From NCBI GenBank assembly GCA_039821125.1, contig JBCBOR010000017.1:6119-70118 (forward strand): 64,000 nt of DNA, in the 5' to 3' direction. Shown here in pieces: positions 51,395 through 58,985 of the stretch (position 1 is the stretch's first letter; each line of letters begins with the position of its first letter). This stretch comes from Thermohalobaculum sp039821125 (GTDB lineage: Bacteria > Pseudomonadota > Alphaproteobacteria > Rhodobacterales > Rhodobacteraceae). The notes under the pieces were generated by a model, which worked only from the letters and a program-made list of their open reading frames with translations, was not told the DNA's origin and searched no databases. The translations under genes and the position numbers were made by a program.

Positions 51395-53385
51395 GCCGTG
51401 CGCCCGGCCGAGACATGGGACAGATCCGTGTGCCCGGCCGATCCGGTCACGGCGGGGGCACGCACCTCGATCGAGAAGGTCGAGCCCTGATCGGGTACCG
51501 ATGTCGCATAAAGCCGCCCGCCCATCAGATCGATCAAGGATTGCGCGATTGAAAGGCCGAGGCCCACACCCTCGACCATGCCGCCGCTCTTGGCGCGGAT
51601 CTGCTTGAATTTCTCGAAGATCGCGGCGAGCTCTTCCGGCGCAATCCCGCAACCGGTGTCCATGATGTCGATGTGCAGGACCAGATCACCCTCGTCCCGT
51701 GTCGCGTGCGCGGTCACGTCGATCCGACCGGTTTGCGTATATTTCACCGCGTTCGTGATGAGGTTGATCACCACCTGTGACAACCGCAGCCCATCGATCA
51801 TCGCAACAGAACCCATGCTGAGATCGTGATCGAGGCTGAGCTGCAGCTTCTTCTGCTCGGCCCGGGGGCGGATCATGTCCACGCAATCGCTAAGCAAAGC
51901 GGCCAGATCCGTGGCCTCCGGCTCCAGCACAATCTCCCCGGTCTCGATTGTCGAGATGGCCAGGAGCCCATCGATCAGGTCGACCATGTGGCGCCCGGAC
52001 CGGCACAGCACATCCAGACAGCGCGTCTGATTGTCGTTGAGGGGGCTCTGCCGGATCAGCTCGGCCATACCGAGAACACCGTGCATCGGCGTGCGCAACT
52101 CGTGGCTGACACGGGCGATGAAATCGGACTTCAACCGGTTGGCGTCTTCGGCGTCCTGACGGGCTTGTTCAAGCAAGCGCGCGCGTTCCTTCTCCTGCGT
52201 GATATCACGGTACATGTAGACGGCGTCGCCTTGCTCAAGCTGTGTGCGGCGAATGTTTATCGTGCGTCCGTTCACGAGCGCGCGTTCGTACTCCACATAG
52301 GGCCGCTTCTCGTAGATCGCTGCATCGGCGCGCCGCCGCATCTCCGTCTCCGCGATCTCGGGCGGCAGATCGCGATAGTCGCTGCTCTGGCGGAAGAATT
52401 CGAGGAGATGCATGCCCGTCGACACCGTGTCGGGATCGATCCCCAGAAGCTCCAGAAACTGGTTGTTGTAGACCTCGTGGGTTCCCTCCTTCGAGAGGAG
52501 ACTCACGCCATCCTCGATGCTGTCGATAAGGGTTCTCAAAAGCTCGCGCTGGTGTCGGAGTTGATCCTCGGAGGTCTTATCGCGCACCGTCACGATAACA
52601 TCGTCACCGGGCAGAATGGTCCGCGTAAACTCGAAGGCCCGACCATCAGACGCTTTCCGGTTCTTGACGACCATGCGGCTCCCATCGCCATCGTCAGACA
52701 TGAACGCAATCCGTTCCTTGGCGATGCGGCGCCGTTCCTCGGTCGGCAGGTCACGAAGATCGCCGTGGTTCATCGCGAATTCGATCGCGGACATGCCCGT
52801 GTAGTAGCACTGCTCGTCCATTCCCAGCATCTCGCGATACCGTTTGTTTGAAGCGATAATCCGGTGTTCGGCATCGACCATGACAACGCCTTCGGTGACG
52901 TTCTCGAGCACGGTGGACAAATAGAGGTTCTGGCGGGCCAATGCCGCGACCGCGTTGCTGATCGATCCTTCCTGATGAACAAGCGTCACCACCAGATCGC
53001 CGCCCATGGTACAGAATGACGTGCTGAGACCATACGTCTCCCGTCTGATGTCCGGCGAGGGGTCGTCCAGGACCATGTCATCGGCATCGAACTCGTCCAC
53101 GGAACTCCATGCGATGTCCGACAGATCGCTTGGGAACAGCTCACCGCCCACATCCCCGAGCGGTCCCTCGATCAACCGGTCCCGCAGGTCGGCCATGGTG
53201 AGGCCCGTGGCCAGATAAGCCTCCGGCACACGCAACAGCTTGGCCGCCTGATCATTGGCGCCCATCAGGCGGTTTGACTGATCCCATACCAGCACACCTT
53301 CCCCGTGCCGGCCGCAGAACCGGATCAGGGACTGTGTCGACACGATCGCCTGTGTCGCGGCGGGCTCGGGGTCTGTCATAGCCAT
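51391..53385 (-). CDS. Soluble PAS-domain hybrid-free sensor histidine kinase
   Basis: A 664-residue cytoplasmic kinase without membrane helices. Three PAS-like domains (about 25-140, 155-275 and 285-400; for example VLENVTEGVVMVDAEHRIIA, LIDSIEDGVSLLSKEGTHEV) precede the dimerisation/phosphoacceptor box FIARVSHELRTPMHGVLGMA and the catalytic domain with N box NLITNAVKYT and G box DTGCGI. There is no receiver domain, and no response regulator gene is adjacent, so its partner is encoded elsewhere. Start at 53385; an ATG two codons on is also possible. Divergent from the cyclic-nucleotide-binding protein. Confidence 0.93.
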   Translation of the reverse strand: MAMTDPEPAATQAIVSTQSLIRFCGRHGEGVLVWDQSNRLMGANDQAAKLLRVPEAYLATGLTMADLRDRLIEGPLGDVGGELFPSDLSDIAWSSVDEFDADDMVLDDPSPDIRRETYGLSTSFCTMGGDLVVTLVHQEGSISNAVAALARQNLYLSTVLENVTEGVVMVDAEHRIIASNKRYREMLGMDEQCYYTGMSAIEFAMNHGDLRDLPTEERRRIAKERIAFMSDDGDGSRMVVKNRKASDGRAFEFTRTILPGDDVIVTVRDKTSEDQLRHQRELLRTLIDSIEDGVSLLSKEGTHEVYNNQFLELLGIDPDTVSTGMHLLEFFRQSSDYRDLPPEIAETEMRRRADAAIYEKRPYVEYERALVNGRTINIRRTQLEQGDAVYMYRDITQEKERARLLEQARQDAEDANRLKSDFIARVSHELRTPMHGVLGMAELIRQSPLNDNQTRCLDVLCRSGRHMVDLIDGLLAISTIETGEIVLEPEATDLAALLSDCVDMIRPRAEQKKLQLSLDHDLSMGSVAMIDGLRLSQVVINLITNAVKYTQTGRIDVTAHATRDEGDLVLHIDIMDTGCGIAPEELAAIFEKFKQIRAKSGGMVEGVGLGLSIAQSLIDLMGGRLYATSVPDQGSTFSIEVRAPAVTGSAGHTDLSHVSAGRTA

Positions 53386-53591
53386 CTCTGCTGGATTGCA
53401 GCGGAGCAGACCACAAACTGGTTAAGGCGCACTAACCCGGCGCCGGTTTTTGCACGCCCCGGTGCGGCTTTGCGTACTCTCTTGCGCCGCGTGTAAGATG
53501 CCTCACAGTTTAGTGCCGCCCCGTGTGGTTCAATCATCGCGCGAGAGCGGATGCCTGAACAGCCTATGGTGACCATAGGAGGGAGAAGGAC

Positions 53592-54893
53592 ATGACGAGT
53601 TTCGATTGGGACGGCCTGCTGCGAGACCACCCGGTATTTCAACCGCTCGACGAAGGGGCGCGCGCCAAACTGCTGGATGGCGGCATATCGGTCGAGCGTG
53701 AGTTCGCCGCAGGCGACATCGTGCTGCGACAGGGGGCGATCGGGTCCTCGGTCTTCGTTGTCGGCAAGGGCCGTGCGGCGGTGATGCTCGAGCGCAAGGA
53801 CCGCGAGCCGGTGACGCTCTACACGGTCACGCAAGGCGAACTGCTGGGCGAGATGGCGCTATTCGAGGACCGGCCCCGGGCCGCGACGGTCGAAGCGACC
53901 GAGGCCATGACCGTGCTTGAAATACGCGGCGAGCCGTTTCTCGAGATGCTCAAGGAACGCTCGGAGGTGTCTCTCACATTGCTGGCGCGGCTCAGCCGGC
54001 GGCTGCGATACACCGATCAGAAGGTGCTGGAATGCCGGTTCAGCGGTCTCGACGAATCCGTCACGGTGATGAACGCCAGGATCGACGCAGCGCTCGAGGC
54101 CGCCGATTCCAAGCTGGCCGCCTCGAAGACCATGTTCGAGCAGACGAACACCCGCTCGAACGAGATCATCAGCAGCGGCCAGCGGGCAAACACGGCGCTG
54201 AAGCTGTTCGTCGGCCTGTTCGCAGCGGTCGGTGGGCTTGGCCTCTGGAACCTCTACGATCAGCGCGAGGCCGTGACCAACATCCGGGCCGAGGTGCAGG
54301 AGAACCTGACCAAGGTCACAGCCGAGCTGGAGGCGCTCGAGCGCAAGGTCGCCGCCGCCGACCGGTTGCTCGAGGAGACGCAGCACGCCTCGAACCGGGT
54401 GCATGGCATACTCGACCGGGCCGAGGTCGCCAAACTGGTCGACAAGGTCAAGACCCAGCAGTTCACGGCCGATGCCATGGACCAGATGGCCGACGTGGTG
54501 AAGCACTTCGACCGCGAAGCGGTGGAGGAGCTGTCAAAGGCGCTGAACGCGGTCGTCTATCGCGGCAAGATCTTCCATGACGAGCTGGGTCAGGTTCTGG
54601 CGGATGACCGGGTCACCGACCCGAACGGCGTGATCTTCGTGACGTACTATCAGGCGCTTTCGGCGATCAACAGCGCGGACAGCGCGTTCGCCGAACTGCT
54701 GCGCGATCTCGAAACCCGGATCGATGGCAGCGACGGTCGGATCGATCGGCCCCGCTATGTCGACAACAACACCCGCAGCATCCTCAAGGCCATGGCAAAA
54801 GCGGTGCCCGAGGCGCCGGTCACGCTGGAAGAACGCCATCGCAAGATCGACGCGCTGCTGGATGTGATGAGCGATCTGCGCCGGAATATCTGA
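53592..54893 (+). CDS. Membrane-anchored cyclic-nucleotide-binding domain protein
   Basis: A 433-residue protein. Residues 15-125 form a cNMP-binding domain whose phosphate-binding cassette is readable (GELLGEMALFEDRPRAATV: Glu87, Arg96, Ala97). There is no DNA-binding helix-turn-helix. One membrane helix follows (LFVGLFAAVGGLGLWNLY, about 205-222), then a periplasmic or cytoplasmic coiled coil (AEVQENLTKVTAELEALERK) and a helical C-terminal domain. It should sense cAMP/cGMP at the membrane and signal through the helical part. Start follows GGAGGGAGAAGGAC. Neighbour of a divergent histidine kinase. Confidence 0.85.
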   Translation: MTSFDWDGLLRDHPVFQPLDEGARAKLLDGGISVEREFAAGDIVLRQGAIGSSVFVVGKGRAAVMLERKDREPVTLYTVTQGELLGEMALFEDRPRAATVEATEAMTVLEIRGEPFLEMLKERSEVSLTLLARLSRRLRYTDQKVLECRFSGLDESVTVMNARIDAALEAADSKLAASKTMFEQTNTRSNEIISSGQRANTALKLFVGLFAAVGGLGLWNLYDQREAVTNIRAEVQENLTKVTAELEALERKVAAADRLLEETQHASNRVHGILDRAEVAKLVDKVKTQQFTADAMDQMADVVKHFDREAVEELSKALNAVVYRGKIFHDELGQVLADDRVTDPNGVIFVTYYQALSAINSADSAFAELLRDLETRIDGSDGRIDRPRYVDNNTRSILKAMAKAVPEAPVTLEERHRKIDALLDVMSDLRRNI

Positions 54894-54914
54894 GGGATCA
54901 GGCCGCGCTGAGCC

Positions 54915-55145
54915 TCAGCAGGTCAGGTTCCACCAGACGAGACCCGTAGGCGCGAAGACGTCGTCACCCTCGGGTGCATTGCGCTCGACGCATTTTTCGA
55001 AGTCGCGGCCAACCTCGATCCAGGGCGCGTTATCGCTCTGCCGCTGCAGACAGCAGCCGGAATTCGCCCGCGCCGTATCGGCAACGACCAGCGAGGCGAC
55101 AAGAACAATTGCGCCGAGACCGGCCCCGTTTCGCAGATCAATCAT
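54915..55145 (-). CDS. Small secreted cysteine-containing protein
   Basis: A 76-residue product with a clear Sec signal peptide (GAGLGAIVLVASLVVADTAR, cleavage near ARA-NSG). The mature peptide, about 47 residues, has four cysteines (GCCLQRQ, KCVE, and a C-terminal NLTC). Function unknown. The ATG has an excellent ribosome site (CAGGAGGGTGCG), which argues that it is a real gene even though it is short. Confidence 0.75.
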   Translation of the reverse strand: MIDLRNGAGLGAIVLVASLVVADTARANSGCCLQRQSDNAPWIEVGRDFEKCVERNAPEGDDVFAPTGLVWWNLTC

Positions 55146-55251
55146 CGCACCCTCCTGAACGCGCCACGGGGAAGGATACCGCACATCGCCTGCCGCGCAC
55201 AACCATTGGTAAGTCTGGCCGCCCTCGACACGCTCGATGGTTTTCCGCTTG

Positions 55252-55271
55252 AATTGAACGGATGTTCAATT
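55252..55271. promoter_or_regulatory. TetR-type operator palindrome
   Basis: AATTGAACGGATGTTCAATT is a perfect inverted repeat (8-bp arms around GGAT) placed 26 bases before the TetR-family start codon. Autoregulation by the adjacent TetR protein, and control of the coupled isovaleryl-CoA dehydrogenase, is the obvious reading. Confidence 0.8.
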
Positions 55272-55297
55272 AACCTCACCCGAAAAAGGGAGGAGAC

Positions 55298-55921
55298 ATG
55301 GCGCGGCGGATCGGATCCGACGGAGCCCGCACCCGCGAGGCCATCCGCGAAGCGGCGACCCGGCTGATCGCGCAGGTCGGCTACGAGGCGCTGTCGATGC
55401 GCCGGCTGGCCGAGGAGGTCGGACTCGGGGCCGCGGCGCTCTATCGGTACTATCCCAACAAACAGGCCATGCTGTTCAAGCTGCTCGACACCCATATGGA
55501 CGAGTTGCTCGCGTGCTGGGCGAAGTCCCGCCAGGGCGCCGCGCCGGATGCGGAACTCGAGGTCTTCACCCGCTTTCATATCCGCCACCACTGGCCCCGG
55601 ATCGACAGCCTGTTCCTGAGCTATATGGAACTGCGCAGCCTGACCCCGGAGAATTTCGCCCGGATCGAGGAGAAGCGGAACCGCTATGATCGCGGGCTGG
55701 CGCGGATCCTCGAGGAAGGCCGCCGCGCCGGGCTGTTCGCCGAGATGGACGCAAGGGTGACGGCGCGCGCGATCATCGCGCTCCTGAACGGGCTGACGAC
55801 GTGGTATCGCCCGGACGGGCCGATCAGCCGCGAGGCCATCGAGGACATCTACTGGAACATGGTCGCCCGCGTTGTCGGTGCGCCGCAAGCTGAGGAAAAC
55901 AGGTGTTTAGAGCGAGCATGA
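55298..55921 (+). CDS. TetR/AcrR family regulator
   Basis: A 207-residue repressor. The N-terminal helix-turn-helix is ALSMRRLAEEVGLGAAALYR followed by YYPNKQAML (residues about 30-60). The ligand domain is all-helical and unspecific. It is preceded by a perfect palindrome, and its end overlaps the start of an isovaleryl-CoA dehydrogenase, so its ligand is plausibly an acyl-CoA of leucine or fatty-acid breakdown. ATG follows GGGAGGAGAC. Confidence 0.92.
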   Translation: MARRIGSDGARTREAIREAATRLIAQVGYEALSMRRLAEEVGLGAAALYRYYPNKQAMLFKLLDTHMDELLACWAKSRQGAAPDAELEVFTRFHIRHHWPRIDSLFLSYMELRSLTPENFARIEEKRNRYDRGLARILEEGRRAGLFAEMDARVTARAIIALLNGLTTWYRPDGPISREAIEDIYWNMVARVVGAPQAEENRCLERA

Positions 55922-57066
55922 GCTTCGGCCTGCCCGAAGAAATCGAGGCCCTGCAGGAGGCGGTCCACCGGTTCGCGCAGGAGCGGATTGCGCCGCGCGC
56001 GGCCGAGATCGACAGCACCGATACCTGGCCAGAGGGGCTCTGGCAGGAAATGGGTGAGATGGGCCTGCTGGGCGTCACGGTGCCGGAAGAGTATGGCGGC
56101 GCCGATCTTGGCTACCTCGCCCATGCGATCTGCGTCGAGGAACTCGCGCGGGCCTCGGCGTCGGTGTCGCTGTCCTATGGCGCGCACTCGAACCTCTGCG
56201 TCAATCAGATCAAGCTGAACGGCACGCCGGAGCAGAAGGCGCATTATCTGCCCAAGCTTGTCTCGGGCGCGCATGTCGGTGCGTTGGCGATGTCCGAGCC
56301 GGGCGCAGGCTCGGATGTCGTGTCGATGAAGCTCAGGGCGGAAAAGCGCAATGACCACTACCGCCTGAACGGCAACAAGTACTGGATCACGAACGGGCCG
56401 GTTGCCGATACGCTGGTGGTCTATGCCAAGACAGACCCGGAGGCGGGCAGCCGCGGCATCACGGCCTTTCTGATCGAGAAGGAGATGGCCGGGTTCTCGA
56501 CCGGCAAGAAGCTCGACAAGCTGGGGATGCGCGGCTCCTACACTGGCGAGCTGATCTTCGAGGACTGCGAGGTGCCGTTCGAGAACGTGCTGGGCGAGGA
56601 AGGCGGCGGCGTTGCCGTGCTGATGTCGGGTCTCGACTATGAACGCGTGGTCTTGGCCGCCATTGGTCCCGGGATCATGGCCGCCTGCATGGACGCGGTG
56701 ATGCCCTACATGCACGAGCGCGAACAGTTCGGAAAACCGATCGGCACCTTCCAGCTGATGCAGGGCAAAATCGCCGACATGTACACCGCGATGAACTCGG
56801 CGCGGGCTTATGTCTATGCGGTGGCGGCGGCCTGTGACCGGGGCGAGGTCACCCGGCAGGACGCGGCCGCCTGCTGCCTCTATGCGTCCGAGAAGGCGAT
56901 GGAACAGGGCGTGCAGGCGGTGCAGGCCATGGGCGGCGCCGGGTATCTGAACGACAACCCGGTGGGGCGGCTGATGCGCGATGCCAAGCTGATGGAGATC
57001 GGCGCGGGCACGCAGGAGATCCGGCGCATGCTGATCGGGCGCGAGCTGTTTCAGGCCACCGCCTGA
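55903..57066 (+). CDS. Isovaleryl-CoA dehydrogenase
   Basis: A 387-residue acyl-CoA dehydrogenase. The flavin-binding motifs are MSEPGAGSDVVSMKL and YWITNGPVAD. The catalytic base is placed as in isovaleryl-CoA dehydrogenase, in GLDYERVVLAAIGPG of helix G rather than near the C-terminus as in short-chain enzymes, which decides the assignment. It makes 3-methylcrotonyl-CoA in leucine breakdown. The GTG at 55903 (GAGGA six bases upstream) yields MFRASMSFGLPEE, matching the family N-terminus; an ATG at 55918 forms ATGA with the TetR stop and is the alternative. No 3-methylcrotonyl-CoA carboxylase genes follow. Confidence 0.9.
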   Translation: MFRASMSFGLPEEIEALQEAVHRFAQERIAPRAAEIDSTDTWPEGLWQEMGEMGLLGVTVPEEYGGADLGYLAHAICVEELARASASVSLSYGAHSNLCVNQIKLNGTPEQKAHYLPKLVSGAHVGALAMSEPGAGSDVVSMKLRAEKRNDHYRLNGNKYWITNGPVADTLVVYAKTDPEAGSRGITAFLIEKEMAGFSTGKKLDKLGMRGSYTGELIFEDCEVPFENVLGEEGGGVAVLMSGLDYERVVLAAIGPGIMAACMDAVMPYMHEREQFGKPIGTFQLMQGKIADMYTAMNSARAYVYAVAAACDRGEVTRQDAAACCLYASEKAMEQGVQAVQAMGGAGYLNDNPVGRLMRDAKLMEIGAGTQEIRRMLIGRELFQATA

Positions 57067-57077
57067 CCTGACACGAC

Positions 57078-57101
57078 GGTGCGTCACGGACGCACCCTAC
57101 G
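57078..57101. repeat. Palindromic intergenic repeat, copy 1
   Basis: Contains the palindrome GGTGCGTC-ACG-GACGCACC followed by CTACG. The same 24 bases recur exactly at 57790-57813 and, inverted, at 58956-58979. This copy lies just after the isovaleryl-CoA dehydrogenase stop. Confidence 0.85.
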
Positions 57102-57189
57102 CGGTGCGCGCCCCTGTGACAGAACGCGGGCTGTCAAGACGGAACGCATCTGCGCCACAAGGGGATGTCGCCACAACCGGGGTCTGGTC

Positions 57190-57756
57190 ATGCGGTTCTT
57201 GCTCGTCACGTCACTGCTGTTTCTTGCGGGCTGCGTCAGTCCGGCGGAACGCGCCCGGGCGCTGAACCCCGACACCCGCCCGGCGGCAACGGTGGTGATC
57301 GGCAGTGCGCTTCTGGTGCCGGGTGAGACAAGGGACGGGACAACCCTGGCCGAGGTGGCAAGCGCTGCGTTCGCCGACCGCCAGCGCTTCATCCTGCGCG
57401 CCACCGGGAACGAGCAGGCCATGGCGCTTCTCTGCAGCGAGAAAGACGCTGTCGACAGTGCAATATGGCGTGAGCAAACCGAGATCGTACTGCCTGATCT
57501 GGTGTTTCTGACGCGGGAGCCTGCTTTGGCCGAAACCGAGATCTGCCAGGCCAGGGACCGCTTTCCCGTGTTCGAGCGGATCGCGAACTATACCGGCGGG
57601 CTGGAGAATTACGCCGACATCTCCGGCGTCTATGCTGTGTGGGCGGAAGACCTGGCGCGGGACAACGCGACCTGGTTTCTGAACCACGTCCGCGACAACA
57701 GTGCGGCGCTGCTCGCCGGCCCGGCCTACGCGCCGCATTTCCAGGCCCTGCAATAG
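57190..57756 (+). CDS. Putative lipoprotein
   Basis: A 188-residue lipoprotein: MRFLLVTSLLFLAGC gives a lipobox with the acylated cysteine at 15. The mature domain is of unknown family, with two further cysteines (ALLCSEK, EICQARD) and a C-terminal aromatic/acidic region (NYTGGLENYADISGVY). The ATG at 57190 was chosen because it starts the lipoprotein signal; an open frame extends upstream but passes through the repeat. It lies between two copies of the palindromic repeat. Confidence 0.78.
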   Translation: MRFLLVTSLLFLAGCVSPAERARALNPDTRPAATVVIGSALLVPGETRDGTTLAEVASAAFADRQRFILRATGNEQAMALLCSEKDAVDSAIWREQTEIVLPDLVFLTREPALAETEICQARDRFPVFERIANYTGGLENYADISGVYAVWAEDLARDNATWFLNHVRDNSAALLAGPAYAPHFQALQ

Positions 57757-57789
57757 ACCGGCGCGGGATGGGCCGCGACCGTCCTGAAC

Positions 57790-57813
57790 GGTGCGTCACG
57801 GACGCACCCTACG
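57790..57813. repeat. Palindromic intergenic repeat, copy 2
   Basis: Exact 24-base copy of the element at 57078-57101, same orientation, between the two lipoprotein genes and 23 bases before the second one's start codon. Confidence 0.85.
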
Positions 57814-57836
57814 CCTGCAGCGCGAGATGGCGCAGG

Positions 57837-58244
57837 GTGCGCGATGAACGCATCCTCGTTCTGGCATTGGCTCTGACGCTGGCGGCATGTTCGGAGGCAG
57901 AGGAGATGACAGGCGCGCCCCGGACCGGACCCGCCGATGTCGACTCGCTCGAAGCCTGTGTCCTCGAGAGCGCGGTCGCGGGCCGGGAGCAGGACTGCAT
58001 CGGGCTGTGGTCGGATGCCTGTGCCGCCGATGGCCATGACCCGGACCGCTGCGCCCATCTTGAATCGCGCCTTTGGGTCAGGGTGCTGCTCGATGCGACG
58101 CCGGAGGAAGCCGACCTGCCTTACCCCGCCATGCAACACGCCATCGTCGCTTGCGAGCGGGCCGGCGGCCCACCCGGGACATGCGAGCGTGACGGTGCAG
58201 CATCGGTCGCCATTCCGGCCCTGCTCGCGGCCGAGGCGCACTGA
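57837..58244 (+). CDS. Putative small lipoprotein
   Basis: A 135-residue protein with a lipoprotein signal (RILVLALALTLAAC) and a cysteine-rich mature part: six further cysteines (ACVLESA, DCIGLW, DACAADG, RCAHLE, VACERAG, TCERDG), presumably disulfide-bonded. Helical and acidic, family unknown. The start is a GTG without a strong ribosome site; the next in-frame ATG upstream would translate through the repeat and is unlikely. Its stop directly abuts that of the convergent gene (TGATCA). Confidence 0.65.
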   Translation: MRDERILVLALALTLAACSEAEEMTGAPRTGPADVDSLEACVLESAVAGREQDCIGLWSDACAADGHDPDRCAHLESRLWVRVLLDATPEEADLPYPAMQHAIVACERAGGPPGTCERDGAASVAIPALLAAEAH

Positions 58245-58730
58245 TCAGCACCCAGCCGACCTGCACGGCCCGGACGCAAATGCCCGCGGCACCTTCGCGG
58301 TCGGCAGGGCCAAAACCTGGTAGCGGTTCTGCCAAAGGATCTGGCCCGGATCGTCACAGAAAATCACGCGAATTTCGACATCCCAACGTATGAGTTCCGC
58401 TACCATTGCACGGGCACGCGTCACCACATTGCCTCTCGGGCTCGTGTGCCAGCCTGCATCTGCTTTGAACCAGAACAAGGCCGCCTTGCCGCACCTGATG
58501 CGGCGAGGACCATGCAACGCCGGGCGGCCCAGGCCGCAGAGATCTTCGACGGCGTCCTGCAAATGGCTCCATCGCCGCGACAAAGACCGATGGCGCTTGG
58601 TGTCATGGTCCTTTTTGGCATCGACCCAATGGATATCGATGCGCTCCTCGAGTTTCCAGAAGGCGTCGAACAGGCCTGCTTCGGCGTCCACCCGCGGATG
58701 CGGGCAGTCGTGCACAAATCGGATATACAA
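58245..58730 (-). CDS. Conserved-looking hypothetical protein with unclear start
   Basis: A protein of up to 161 residues with strong third-position G/C bias, so probably coding. Text such as LYIRFVHDCPHPRVDAEAGL and QILWQNRYQVLALPTAKVPR looks conserved, but I recognise no domain and see no signal or membrane helix. No ATG is available at the 5' end: an in-frame stop lies 13 codons before the only early start, a TTG at 58730, and a GTG follows at 58715. It may be translated from TTG, or be an N-terminally truncated remnant. Confidence 0.55.
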   Translation of the reverse strand: MYIRFVHDCPHPRVDAEAGLFDAFWKLEERIDIHWVDAKKDHDTKRHRSLSRRWSHLQDAVEDLCGLGRPALHGPRRIRCGKAALFWFKADAGWHTSPRGNVVTRARAMVAELIRWDVEIRVIFCDDPGQILWQNRYQVLALPTAKVPRAFASGPCRSAGC

Positions 58731-58955
58731 CGGTGCTTCGCACAGGTTGCCCTGCGCGCCTCGTCATCGGTCAGTGAGAAAAAAGGGGACGGTCGCGTGC
58801 GCGTTATGCGCGCCGCGGCGGCCTTGCTTTATCGCTTTGCCGGTCGATGACCATAGGTTCGCTCCGTTCAGGCGGGCCGAGGCAGACCGAAACAGAGCCT
58901 TGCCGCAACAGGGTCCGAAGGCGCGAGCACCCGGTCTTGCACACGCGCGACACCC

Positions 58956-58979
58956 CGTAGGGTGCGTCCGTGACGCACC
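58956..58979. repeat. Palindromic intergenic repeat, copy 3 (inverted)
   Basis: Exact reverse complement of the 24-base element at 57078 and 57790, ending six bases before the stop codon of the leftward glycosyltransferase gene. Confidence 0.85.
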
Positions 58980-58985
58980 GCCGCG

